Assembly: GCA_963756455.1 (NCBI GenBank)
Contig: CAVWNC010000003.1
Coordinates: 3,038,001 to 3,102,000, forward strand
Source: DASQPA01 sp963756455
GTDB lineage: Bacteria > Acidobacteriota > Thermoanaerobaculia > Multivoradales > UBA5704
Reading direction: 5' to 3'
Length of the DNA stretch: 64,000 bases
A model generated the notes under the pieces. It saw only the letters and a list, made by a program, of their open reading frames with translations. It did no database searches and had not been told where the DNA came from. Both the position numbers and the translations under genes were made by a program. Each line of letters opens with the position of its first letter. Position 1 is the stretch's first letter. Shown in pieces: positions 43,801-52,588 of this stretch.

Positions 43801-46500
43801 CGTGGACAGCGGCCTGTTCCGGGCCACGATGGTCCAGGGCCCTTTCCTCGCCGCGGTGCAGCGGGTGGTGGACTGCCATCCGGTGCTGCGCACCGGCTTC
43901 GATCTCAAGTCCTATGGCGAGCCGCTTCAGGTAGTCCTGCGGACCGCGGCGATGGAGGTGGTCTGGGAAGACCTGCGGGAGCTCGATGAGGCGGAGCAGG
44001 AAGCGCACCTCGCGGCGTTCACCGCGCGGGAGAAGCGGCGCCTGTTCGAGCTGATGCGGCCGCCGATGCTGCGCTACAGCATCCACCTGCTCGCGGGCGA
44101 CGTCTTCCGGCTGACCATGACCGAGAACCACGTGGCTCTGGATGGCTGGAGCTTCAACGCCATCCTGGCCGAGGTCTTCGGCACCTATTTCCGGCTGCTT
44201 GCCGGCGAGCGGATCGAGGCGGAGCGGCCCGCCGCATCCCTCTACGGCGCCTTCGTCCGGCTCGAGCAACTGGCGGTAGGCTCGACCGCCTCGCGGAGCT
44301 TCTGGCGTGACCAACTCGCTGCCTGCCCGCGCCTGCTGGTCGGAGGGGGCGGCGAGCCGAGCGGCGGCGAGGAGGAGGTGGCGCCTGTTTTCCAGCAGGT
44401 CGAGCTGGTGGTGCCGCCCGCCGAGGCCGCCGCCTTCGGGCGCTGGGCGAGGCAGTGGATGGTGCCGCTCAAGACGGTCTTTCTGGCGGTTCACGTCAAG
44501 GTGCTGAGCCTGCTCGCTGGCGCCGAGGAGATCGTCACCGGGCTGGTCACCAACGGCCGGCCAGAGATCGCCGGCGGCTCCGACACCTACGGGCTGTTCC
44601 TCAACACCGTGCCGTTCCGGCTGCGGGTACCGGCGGCGGAGGGTTGGGCCGAGTTGGCCCGCAGGGTCTTCGAGGTGGAACGGCAGATCCTGCCGCATCG
44701 GCGGGTGCCGATGGGCACGATCCAGGCCGACTACGGCCAGCAGGCGCTCTACGAGGTGCTGTTCAACTACGTCAGCTTCCACTCCCTGCGCGTCATCCTG
44801 GAGCGGGAGGACTTCGCATACCTGGGCGACGTCCATTCGTCCTCGCCGACGCACTACCCGCTGGAGGCCTCCTTCAACGTCAACCCGGTGAACGGAGAGA
44901 TCCTCCTCATCCTCTACTCGGGATCGAGGGCGCTGTCGCGGCGGCGGCTGGAGGCGGTCGCCGAGCTCTACCTCGAGGCGCTCCGCAGCCTGGCGGCGGG
45001 CAGGGCGCTCGCGGCGGCAGCGGTCCCCTCTGGAGTCCTCGACTGGGTACCGCCCGCGGGCTTCGGCCGTCCGCACCGCTCGCGCCCTCCAGAGGAGTCG
45101 GCGGCGGAAGACCCCTTGCCGGAGGCGCCGCCGGTCGCGCGGCGCGCCGCCGGGGGCTTCGCCCCGCTGTCGTCGTTCCAGGAGAGCCTCTGGCCGTCCC
45201 TCGACCACCCGCGTCCGGAGAGCCCGGAGCCCCACCTCGCGCGGGTGGTCCGGCTGCGCGGAGAGCTCGACGCCAGCGCGCTGGCGTTCGCGCTGCGGCG
45301 GCTGGAAACGCGCCACGAGAGCCTGCGCACGACTTTCCGAAGGGCGGACGCTGGTCCCCCCCTCCAGGCGATCGGCCCGTCGCGCGCGACGTACCTGCTC
45401 GCGGTCATCGACCTCACCGGCCTGGGGTCCGCGGCGGCGGGCGAGCGGCTCGTACCGGGGCTGGCGGCAGAGGAAGAGGTGCGGCCGTTCGACCTCGCAC
45501 GCGGGCCGCTGTACCGGGTGGTGCTGGTGCACCTCTCGTCCGGCGAGCACGCCTTGCTGTTGACCCTTCACCCGCTCATCGCCGATTCGAGGTCGCTCGA
45601 AATCTGGCTCAGCGAGCTGTCGGCGCTGTACCTGGCCGGACGCGAGCGGCAGCCGGTCGAGCTGACGCCGCTGGCGGTAGGCTATGCCGACTTCGCGATC
45701 TGGCAGCGTGAGCGGTTGTCGGGCGAGGTGCTGTCGCGGCTGACGGCCTGGTGGAGCGAGCATCTGGCTGGGGCGCCGCCCGCCCTCGAGCTGCCGCTGG
45801 ATCGGCCACGTCCGAAGCAGCGCAGCGGGCGCGGCGCCGCCCGGGAAGGCCTGACTGGTGATGCCGCGCTCATGGTGGGCTTGTCCGCTCTCGGGCGGCG
45901 CCACGGCGCGACGATGCAGATGACTCTGCTCGCGGCCTTCGGGCTGCTGCTCCACCGGTACACGGGGCAGCCGGACCTGGTCGTGGGACTGCCGATCGAC
46001 ACTCGCAGCCGGCCCGAGGTCGAGGGAGTGATCGGGCTCTTCTCGAACCTCCTGGCGCTGCGGGTCGAGCTGTCGGGCAACCCGCCGGCTTTCGAACTGC
46101 TCGAGCGTGTGCGCGCCGCGGTGCTCGCCGCCTTCCGGCACCAGGAGCTGCCGTTCCGCATGCTGGAGGCCGCGCTGCGACCGCGGCGTGACCTCGGCCG
46201 GGAGCTGCGGTTCGAGGTACAGTCCGTGCCGGCCCCCGCGGCCACCGGGATGGAGAGCGACGGCCTTCACTTCGCGCCGTGGTCCGTCGGCCGGGGCGCG
46301 GCGCCCCGCGACCTGACGCTCTCGCTCGACCTGGCGGAAGAGCTGACCGGCAGGGTCGAGTATGACCCCGACCTTTTCGACGCGACGACGATCGGCCGCT
46401 TTGCGGGGCACTTCACGAGCCTCCTCGCGGCCCTCGCGGCCCACCCGGGCAAGCGCCTGTCGGAGGTGTCGCTGCTCAGCCCCCGCGAGGAGCAGGCGCT
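41980..46500 (+). other. T-C'-T-C'-C block without intervening A domains
   Basis: After Thr-module T9 come C'a (41980-43270), an A-less carrier T10a (43430-43640, LGGDSIVSLRAL), C'b (43720-44990, NHVALDGWSFNAIL) and a regular-looking C10 (45170-46500) before A10. C'b and C'a are paralogous (YHNVDS, NGRPE, GLxLNxxPxR, NFVSFHS/NYVSFHS). C10's core motif reads HPLIADS (45569-45589): the catalytic second His is Pro. C10 is therefore predicted inactive, while both C' domains keep His and Asp-Gly. An extra carrier with no cognate A domain suggests the Thr-containing chain is transferred or modified, for instance dehydrated or shuttled, before the next residue. This is inference. Confidence 0.6.
43459..43462 (+). 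other. +1 frameshift inside carrier T10a
   Basis: The frame gives EEILAAVWCKA to about 43460 and then VGVERVGRNDGFFNLGGDSI one frame over. One extra C in the GGCCCG run explains it. Uncorrected, the carrier is destroyed. Confidence 0.75.
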
Positions 46501-49500
46501 ACTGGTCGAATGGAACGATACGGCCGCCAGCGACACCGCCGCCGGCGACTTGGGGCCACTCGCGCACCAGCTCTTCGCGGCGCGTGCGGCGGCCACCCCG
46601 GAGGCCGTGGCGGCGCGCTGCGAGGGATGTGAGCTCACCTACGGGGAGCTCCATCACCGCGCCAACCGGATGGCACGCCGCCTGCGACGCCTGGGCATCG
46701 GCGCCGACGAGGTGGTGGGGCTGCTCGCCGAGCGCGGGCTCGATTTCCTCACCGCCGTGCTGGCGATTTGGCAAGCTGGTGGCGCCTATCTGCCGCTCGA
46801 TCACGGCCATCCGGCAGAGCGCCTGCGCCGCATCCTGGCGCAGAGCGGCACCCGTCTGCTGCTGGTCGACAGCGCCGCGGCGAGCGGCCTCGACGCCCTG
46901 GGGAAGGACGCGCCGCGCTGGCAGTCGCTGGCCGGGCTGCTGGCGCCGGCGGCGGCCGCGGAATCCGGCGGCCTGCCGGCGCAGGCCGTCCCCGCCAACC
47001 TGGCTTACGTGATCTACACCTCGGGTTCGACCGGAGTGCCGAAAGGAGCGATGATCGAGCACCGCGGTCTGCGCAACCACCTCCTCGCCAAGATCGAGGG
47101 CCTCGCCCTCGGCGCCGACGACAGCGTGGCGCAGACCGCGCCGCACACCTTCGACGTCTCGGTGTGGCAGCTCCTGGCGCCGCTGCTGGCCGGCGGCAAG
47201 GTCCACATCTTTCCCGACGCGATCGCCCATGATCCGGCACGGCTGCTGTCCGAAGTGGCGCGCCACGGCATCTCGATTCTCGAAACCGTGCCGTCGCTCT
47301 TGGCACTGATGCTCGCCGACGCGGCGCGTGCCGAGGGAGACGAGCTGCCGCCGCTCGACCGCCTGCGCTGGCTCGTGCCGACCGGCGAGGCGCTGCCGCC
47401 CGAGCTCTGCCGGCGGTGGCTGGCCGCCTACCCGAACGTCCCGCTGATGAACGCCTACGGTCCGACCGAATGCTCGGACGACGTCAGTCATCAGGAGCTG
47501 CGGCATCCTCCCGGGGAGCTGCCGCGGGTCTCGATCGGGCGGCCGCTGCGCAACCTGAGACTGTACGTACTCACGCCCGAGCTGCGGCCGGCGCCGCTCG
47601 GAGTGCCCGGCGAGCTGTGCGTGGGCGGCATCGCGGTGGGCCGCGGCTATCTCCGGGACACGGCGCGCACCGCCGAGGTATTCGTGCCCGATCCCTTCGC
47701 CCGGACGCCGGGAGAGCGCCTCTACCGCACCCGTGACCTGGCCCGTCACCGCCCGGACGGCAGCCTCGAAGTGCTCGGCCGCATCGATTACCAGGTCAAG
47801 CTCCACGGCTTGCGCATCGAGCTCGGAGAGATCGAGTCTGCCCTGCGCTCCCACCCCGGAGTGAGCGATGCGGCGGTGCTGCTGCGCACGGCTGGCGCTC
47901 GCGGTCCCGAGCTGGTGGCCTATTTCGTGGCGATGGCGGCCGCGCCGGATGCCGGCGCGCCGGAGGTGCCGGAGCTGCCGGAGATCACCGCCGAGGCGCT
48001 GCGCGGCTTCCTCTCGAAGGTCCTGCCTGACTCCATGGTGCCATTGGCCTGGGTGGCGCTCCCGCGGCTGCCGCTGACCGAAAGCGGCAAGCTCGATCGC
48101 GCGGCGCTGCCGGCGCCGGCAGTACCGTGGACCACGGGCGGCGAGGGACTCCGCACCGTCCACGAGGAGCTGCTGGTAGGGATCTGGAGCGGGCTGCTGG
48201 AGTTGCCCGAGGTCGGCATCCATGACAGCTTCTTCGCCCTCGGCGGGCAGTCGCTGCTGGCCATGCGGCTGGTCTCGCGGTTGCGTGAGGCGTTCCGGGT
48301 GGAGCTGCCGCTGCGCGTCCTGTTCGAGAAGCCGACGATCGCGGAGCTCGCCGCGCACCTGGAGCTGGCGGCGGCCCAGGGCGCCGCCGAGGCGCCGCCG
48401 ATCGTGCGCCGCCCGCCAGGCGCTCCCGCGCCGCTGTCCTTCGAGCAGGAGCGGCTCTGGTTCCTCGCGCGTTTTCAGCCCGAGAGCGCGGAGTACAACA
48501 TCCCGAGCGCCTCGCGTCTGCACGGAGACCTGGATGCCCCTGCCCTGGTCACCGCCCTGCGCCAGCTCGAAGTGCGCCACGAGAGTCTGCGGACGAGCTT
48601 CGCGGAGGTGGACGGAGAGCCGGTACAGGTGATCGCGCCGCCACGCCCGACCGGTCCGCTCGTGCTCGTCGATCTCTCCGGTGGACCCAACGGCCTCGCC
48701 GTGCCGTCCGTGCCCGCCGAGGCGGAGATGCGACGGCTCGCCGCGCTGGAGGCGGCGCGCCCGTTCGACCTTCGCCGCGGGCCGCTCTACCGCGTCGTGC
48801 TGTTGCGTCTCTCTACCATCGAGCACGTGCTGCTGCTCACCATCCACCATGTCATCTCCGACGACTGGTCCGAGGAAATCTGGTGGCGGGAGCTCTCCGC
48901 CTTCTATGCGGCGGCGCGGCAGCGGCAGCCGTTGGAGCTGTCGTCGCTCCCGGTCCAATACACCGACTACGCGGCCTGGCAACGCGAGCGGCTGGCGGGC
49001 GCGGAGCTGTCGCAGCAGATGGCCTGGTGGCGGGAGCAGCTGGCGGGAGCGCCGCACGCGCTCGAGCTGCCCACGGACCGGCCCCGCTCGAAGGTGCGGC
49101 GCGGGCAAGGCGGGAGCTGGCAGGGCCTGGCCAGTCCTCCGGCCTTGGCGCAGGGCCTGACGGCGCTCGCGCGGCGGTCCAACGCCACCTGGTTCATGAC
49201 CCTACTCGCGGCCTTCGAGCTGCTTCTCCATCGCTACACCGGCCAGCCGGACATGGTCGTCGGGACGCCGATCGCCAACCGCGGCCGGCGCGAGACGGAG
49301 GGGGTCATCGGGTTCTTCCTCAACACCCTGGCGTTACGGGTCGACCTCGCTGGTAATCCGCGGGTGGGCGAGTTCGTCGAGCGGGTTAGAGGAACGCTGC
49401 TGGCCGCCTACCAACACCAGGATCTGCCCTTCGGCAAGCTGGTCGCCGAGCTGCAGCCGGTGCGCGATCTCGGCCGTACGCCGCTCTTCCAGGTGATGTT

Positions 49501-52500
49501 CGTCTTCGTGGACGCGGCCGAGGGGAACGCGCTGCCGGGGCTGGCCAGCGAGCGGCTGTACCCGGCACCCGGCCCGGCGAAGTTCGACCTGACGCTGGCG
49601 CTCGAGCGGCGGCGCTCGGTCGAGCTCGCCGGCGGAATCGAGTATGATCGCGAACTCTTCGACTCAGCGACGATCGGCCGTTTCGGGGAACATTTCGCGG
49701 CGATGCTCAAGGATTTCGTCGCCCACCCCAGCAAGCGACTGACGGAAGTCTCTCTGCTGCGACCGTTCGAGGTGGCCCAGCTGGTCGAGGAATGGAACCC
49801 TAAGGCACAGGCGTCGAGCGGCTTGACGCTCGAGCGGCGCTTTGCGGCCCAGGTGGAGCGCACGCCTGATGCCCTGGCGGTCGCTGCCGGCGGGCTGCAG
49901 CTCACCTACCGCGGGCTCGACGTCCAGGCCGATCGCCTGCGGCAGGAGCTGGCACGCCGGGGCATCGGGGCCAACGTCGCCGTGGGCCTGTTACTCGAAC
50001 GTTCGGTGGCGGCGGCGGTCGGAGTGCTCGCGGTGCTCAAGGCGGGGGGCGTCTGCATCCCCCTCGATCCCGCCTATCCGACGGAGCGGCTGCGGTTCAT
50101 GCTGGCGGACAGTGCCGCGCCGGTGGTGCTGACCCACGAGCGGATGACGGGCCGGCTGCGGGAGCTGGCGGGAAACGGCGTCACCCTGCTGGCGATCGAC
50201 GGTGGCGCGGCGCTCGGTGGCGCGACGGGCGTGCCGCCACCTCCGGCTGCGGTCTCACCGCAGCAGCGCCTCTACGTCATCTACACCTCCGGCTCGACCG
50301 GGCGCCCGAAAGGTATCGAGCTGCCGCAGCGAGTGATGAGCGATCTCGTCGACGTCCTGCTCGGTCAATGCCGGCCGCGGGCCCGCACCCTGCAGCTGGC
50401 ACCGCTGTCGTTCGACGCGAGCTTCACCGAGATGTTCACCGCCTGGCTGTCGGGAGGCTCGATCCATGTTGCGGCCGAGGAGGTGCGGCGGGATGCGGCG
50501 CGACTGGCGCGCCTGCTCGAGGAGGAGAGCATCGAGACCGTGATCTTCCCGGTAGCCCTGCTGCACCAGGTGGCCGAGGAGATCGTGGGTGGCCATGCTT
50601 CGCCGCTGTCTCTGCGTGACGTGATTTCGACCGGCGAGCAATTGGTGATCACCGAAGCGGTGCGGCGCCTGTTCGCGGATCCGCGGTTCGCCACCTGCCG
50701 GCTGCACAACCACTACGGGCCATCGGAGACGCACGTGGTGACAGCGTTGACGCTTCCCGCCGAGCCGCGGCTCTGGGAGGACCGCCCGGTCATCGGGCGG
50801 CCGATCGCCAATGCGCGCGCCTACGTCGTCGATCTGGACCTGCGGCTGCAACCCTTGGGCGTGCACGGCGAGCTGCTGCTCGGCGGGACCGCCCTGGCAC
50901 AGAGCTATCTCGGGCGCCCTGACCTGACCGCGGAGCGCTTCCTGCCCGATCCCTGGTCAGGCGGAACGGGGGATCGCGTCTACCGCACGGGCGACCTGGC
51001 GCGCTGGCGGCCGGACGGGGTGCTGCAATACCTGGGGCGCATCGACCACCAGGTGAAGCTGCGTGGGTTTCGCGTCGAGCCGGCGGAGATCGAGTCGGTG
51101 CTGCGGGCTCACCCCGCGGTGGGCGAGGCGGTGGTGGTGCTGCGCACCTCGGCCGTGCGGGGCCTCCAGCTCGTCGCCTACATCTTGCCAACGGCGAACG
51201 GGCCGGCGCCAGACGCCGCCGAACTGCGGCGATTTCTCGCCGCGCGGCTGCCAGATTACATGGTGCCTTCCGCCTGGGTGGGGCTGGCCCGGCTGCCGAT
51301 CAATCCCAACGGCAAGCTCGACCGCGCGGCGCTACCGGTACCCGCCGAGCCTGAGGCTGGGAGCGGCGCCGCGCCCCGCACCGTCCACGAGGAGCTGCTG
51401 GCGGGGATCTGGAGCGCACTCCTCGGCGTGCCGACGGTAGGGAGCCACGACGACTTCTTCGCTCTCGGTGGCCATTCGCTCCTGGCGATGCGGCTCGCGT
51501 CGCGGGTGCGCGACGCATTTCGGCAGGAGCTGCCGCTGCGCGTCCTGTTCGAGAAGCCGACGCTAGCGGCGCTCGCGGCGCACCTCGAGGCAGCCGAGGA
51601 GGAGGGCTCCATCCCGGTGCCGCCGATCGTTCGCCGTGCGACGGCCGGTGCCGCGCCGCTGTCGTTCGCGCAGGAACGTCTCTGGTTCCTCGCGAGCTTC
51701 CAGCCGGAGAGCGCCGAGTACAACGTAGCGAGCGCGGTCCGCCTGCACGGCGACCTCGACCCGGGGGCGCTGGCCGGGGCGTTGCGGCAGCTCGAAGCGC
51801 GTCATGAGAGCCTGCGGACGAGCTTCGCGGCGGTGGACGGCGAGCCAGTACAGGTGATTGCGCCGACGCGGGAGAGGGGCCAGCTGGCGGTTGTGGACCT
51901 CGCCGGGCTGGCGTCCGCGGCGTCTCGGCCGTCCGCGACGAGCGACCTCGAGCGGCTCGTGCTCCGGCTGGCCGAGCGAGAGACGACGCGCCCGTTCGAC
52001 CTCGGGCGCGATCCGCTCTACCGCGTGGTGCTGCTGCGTCTCGGCCCGGGCGAGCATGCGCTGCTATTCACCATCCACCATATCCTGGCCGACGACTGGT
52101 CTCTCGACATCTGGACGCGGGAGCTGGCGGCGTTCTACGCGGCGATCCGGGAGCGCCAGCCGCCCCCTTTCGCGCCGCTGCCGGTCCAGTACGCCGACTA
52201 CGCGGTGTGGCAGCGGCAGTGGCTGGCGGGCGAGGTCGCTGGCGCGGCAGATGGAGTGGTGGCGGCAGCATCTGGCGGAGGCGCCGCGCAGTCTCGAGCT
52301 GCCCACGGACCGACCGCGTCCAAAGGTGCGCGCCGGGCGTGGCGCCACCTGGGACGGGTTGTCGTGCCGGCCCGAGTTGGAGCTGGGGGTCAGCGCGCTG
52401 TCGCAGCGGCTGGGGGCGACGCGGTTCATGACCTTGCTGGCCTCCTTCGATGTGCTTCTCCACCGCTACGCCGGCCAGCCGGATCTGGTGGTCGGGACAC

Positions 52501-52588
52501 CGATCGCCAACCGCGGCCGGCGGGAGACCGAAGGGGTGATCGGGTTCTTCCTCAACACCCTGGCGCTGCGCGCCGACCTCTCCGGTAA
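43556..52588 (+). CDS. NRPS3, third segment: C'-C-A-T, C-A-T, C(part)
   Basis: Frame of NRPS3 between shifts at about 43461 and 52238; coding begins at about 43463, not at the ATG. Residues: end of T10a 1-28, C'b 56-480, C10 539-980 (HPLIADSRS, catalytic His lost), A10 1000-1520 (TSGSTGVPKG; DVWEVTADDK, two Asp in the pocket suggest a basic substrate but no match is known to me; A7 motif is YRTRDL with Gly to Arg), T10 1532-1600 (LGGQSL, His to Gln), C11 1622-2080 (HHVISDDWS), A11 2090-2598 (DATIITHVVK, unassigned; the surrounding HYGPSETHVV resembles Pro-type domains), T11 2612-2678 (LGGHSL), C12 to about 2894 (HHILADDWS). After that point the frame is unrelated to 52588. C11 and C12 replace Gly of HHxxxDG by Asp, as do the later C domains in part. 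Confidence 0.86.
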   Translation: MGLRFSLQQLYETTRLRDLAAEIGRRMLPAEQGVAVEPFALVGEEVRSRLPEDAVDAFPMASLQLGMLYHMELDPELRPYHNVDSGLFRATMVQGPFLAAVQRVVDCHPVLRTGFDLKSYGEPLQVVLRTAAMEVVWEDLRELDEAEQEAHLAAFTAREKRRLFELMRPPMLRYSIHLLAGDVFRLTMTENHVALDGWSFNAILAEVFGTYFRLLAGERIEAERPAASLYGAFVRLEQLAVGSTASRSFWRDQLAACPRLLVGGGGEPSGGEEEVAPVFQQVELVVPPAEAAAFGRWARQWMVPLKTVFLAVHVKVLSLLAGAEEIVTGLVTNGRPEIAGGSDTYGLFLNTVPFRLRVPAAEGWAELARRVFEVERQILPHRRVPMGTIQADYGQQALYEVLFNYVSFHSLRVILEREDFAYLGDVHSSSPTHYPLEASFNVNPVNGEILLILYSGSRALSRRRLEAVAELYLEALRSLAAGRALAAAAVPSGVLDWVPPAGFGRPHRSRPPEESAAEDPLPEAPPVARRAAGGFAPLSSFQESLWPSLDHPRPESPEPHLARVVRLRGELDASALAFALRRLETRHESLRTTFRRADAGPPLQAIGPSRATYLLAVIDLTGLGSAAAGERLVPGLAAEEEVRPFDLARGPLYRVVLVHLSSGEHALLLTLHPLIADSRSLEIWLSELSALYLAGRERQPVELTPLAVGYADFAIWQRERLSGEVLSRLTAWWSEHLAGAPPALELPLDRPRPKQRSGRGAAREGLTGDAALMVGLSALGRRHGATMQMTLLAAFGLLLHRYTGQPDLVVGLPIDTRSRPEVEGVIGLFSNLLALRVELSGNPPAFELLERVRAAVLAAFRHQELPFRMLEAALRPRRDLGRELRFEVQSVPAPAATGMESDGLHFAPWSVGRGAAPRDLTLSLDLAEELTGRVEYDPDLFDATTIGRFAGHFTSLLAALAAHPGKRLSEVSLLSPREEQALLVEWNDTAASDTAAGDLGPLAHQLFAARAAATPEAVAARCEGCELTYGELHHRANRMARRLRRLGIGADEVVGLLAERGLDFLTAVLAIWQAGGAYLPLDHGHPAERLRRILAQSGTRLLLVDSAAASGLDALGKDAPRWQSLAGLLAPAAAAESGGLPAQAVPANLAYVIYTSGSTGVPKGAMIEHRGLRNHLLAKIEGLALGADDSVAQTAPHTFDVSVWQLLAPLLAGGKVHIFPDAIAHDPARLLSEVARHGISILETVPSLLALMLADAARAEGDELPPLDRLRWLVPTGEALPPELCRRWLAAYPNVPLMNAYGPTECSDDVSHQELRHPPGELPRVSIGRPLRNLRLYVLTPELRPAPLGVPGELCVGGIAVGRGYLRDTARTAEVFVPDPFARTPGERLYRTRDLARHRPDGSLEVLGRIDYQVKLHGLRIELGEIESALRSHPGVSDAAVLLRTAGARGPELVAYFVAMAAAPDAGAPEVPELPEITAEALRGFLSKVLPDSMVPLAWVALPRLPLTESGKLDRAALPAPAVPWTTGGEGLRTVHEELLVGIWSGLLELPEVGIHDSFFALGGQSLLAMRLVSRLREAFRVELPLRVLFEKPTIAELAAHLELAAAQGAAEAPPIVRRPPGAPAPLSFEQERLWFLARFQPESAEYNIPSASRLHGDLDAPALVTALRQLEVRHESLRTSFAEVDGEPVQVIAPPRPTGPLVLVDLSGGPNGLAVPSVPAEAEMRRLAALEAARPFDLRRGPLYRVVLLRLSTIEHVLLLTIHHVISDDWSEEIWWRELSAFYAAARQRQPLELSSLPVQYTDYAAWQRERLAGAELSQQMAWWREQLAGAPHALELPTDRPRSKVRRGQGGSWQGLASPPALAQGLTALARRSNATWFMTLLAAFELLLHRYTGQPDMVVGTPIANRGRRETEGVIGFFLNTLALRVDLAGNPRVGEFVERVRGTLLAAYQHQDLPFGKLVAELQPVRDLGRTPLFQVMFVFVDAAEGNALPGLASERLYPAPGPAKFDLTLALERRRSVELAGGIEYDRELFDSATIGRFGEHFAAMLKDFVAHPSKRLTEVSLLRPFEVAQLVEEWNPKAQASSGLTLERRFAAQVERTPDALAVAAGGLQLTYRGLDVQADRLRQELARRGIGANVAVGLLLERSVAAAVGVLAVLKAGGVCIPLDPAYPTERLRFMLADSAAPVVLTHERMTGRLRELAGNGVTLLAIDGGAALGGATGVPPPPAAVSPQQRLYVIYTSGSTGRPKGIELPQRVMSDLVDVLLGQCRPRARTLQLAPLSFDASFTEMFTAWLSGGSIHVAAEEVRRDAARLARLLEEESIETVIFPVALLHQVAEEIVGGHASPLSLRDVISTGEQLVITEAVRRLFADPRFATCRLHNHYGPSETHVVTALTLPAEPRLWEDRPVIGRPIANARAYVVDLDLRLQPLGVHGELLLGGTALAQSYLGRPDLTAERFLPDPWSGGTGDRVYRTGDLARWRPDGVLQYLGRIDHQVKLRGFRVEPAEIESVLRAHPAVGEAVVVLRTSAVRGLQLVAYILPTANGPAPDAAELRRFLAARLPDYMVPSAWVGLARLPINPNGKLDRAALPVPAEPEAGSGAAPRTVHEELLAGIWSALLGVPTVGSHDDFFALGGHSLLAMRLASRVRDAFRQELPLRVLFEKPTLAALAAHLEAAEEEGSIPVPPIVRRATAGAAPLSFAQERLWFLASFQPESAEYNVASAVRLHGDLDPGALAGALRQLEARHESLRTSFAAVDGEPVQVIAPTRERGQLAVVDLAGLASAASRPSATSDLERLVLRLAERETTRPFDLGRDPLYRVVLLRLGPGEHALLFTIHHILADDWSLDIWTRELAAFYAAIRERQPPPFAPLPVQYADYAVWQRQWLAGEVAGAADGVVAAASGGGAAQSRAAHGPTASKGARRAWRHLGRVVVPARVGAGGQRAVAAAGGDAVHDLAGLLRCASPPLRRPAGSGGRDTDRQPRPAGDRRGDRVLPQHPGAARRPLR
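52235..52240 (+). other. +1 frameshift inside C12
   Basis: The frame reads WLAGEV to about 52236 and then LARQMEWWRQHLAEAPRSLE one frame over. One extra base in GAGGTCGCTGG (GTCG for GTG or GTC) explains it. The break lies about 630 bp before the identical Ser-module repeats begin. Confidence 0.75.

Noticed and set aside
43145..46444. Very long minus-strand open frame (over 1,000 codons) opposite NRPS3
   Set aside because: It is a shadow of high-GC coding on the plus strand, Arg/Gly/His-rich with no domain; similar shadows occur at 4387-6081, 10659-12410, 20788-22587, 36822-38621 and 54822-57686.
46560..48120. Assigning Orn/Lys/Arg to A10
   Set aside because: Only the acidic pocket supports it; no matching established code, so left unassigned.
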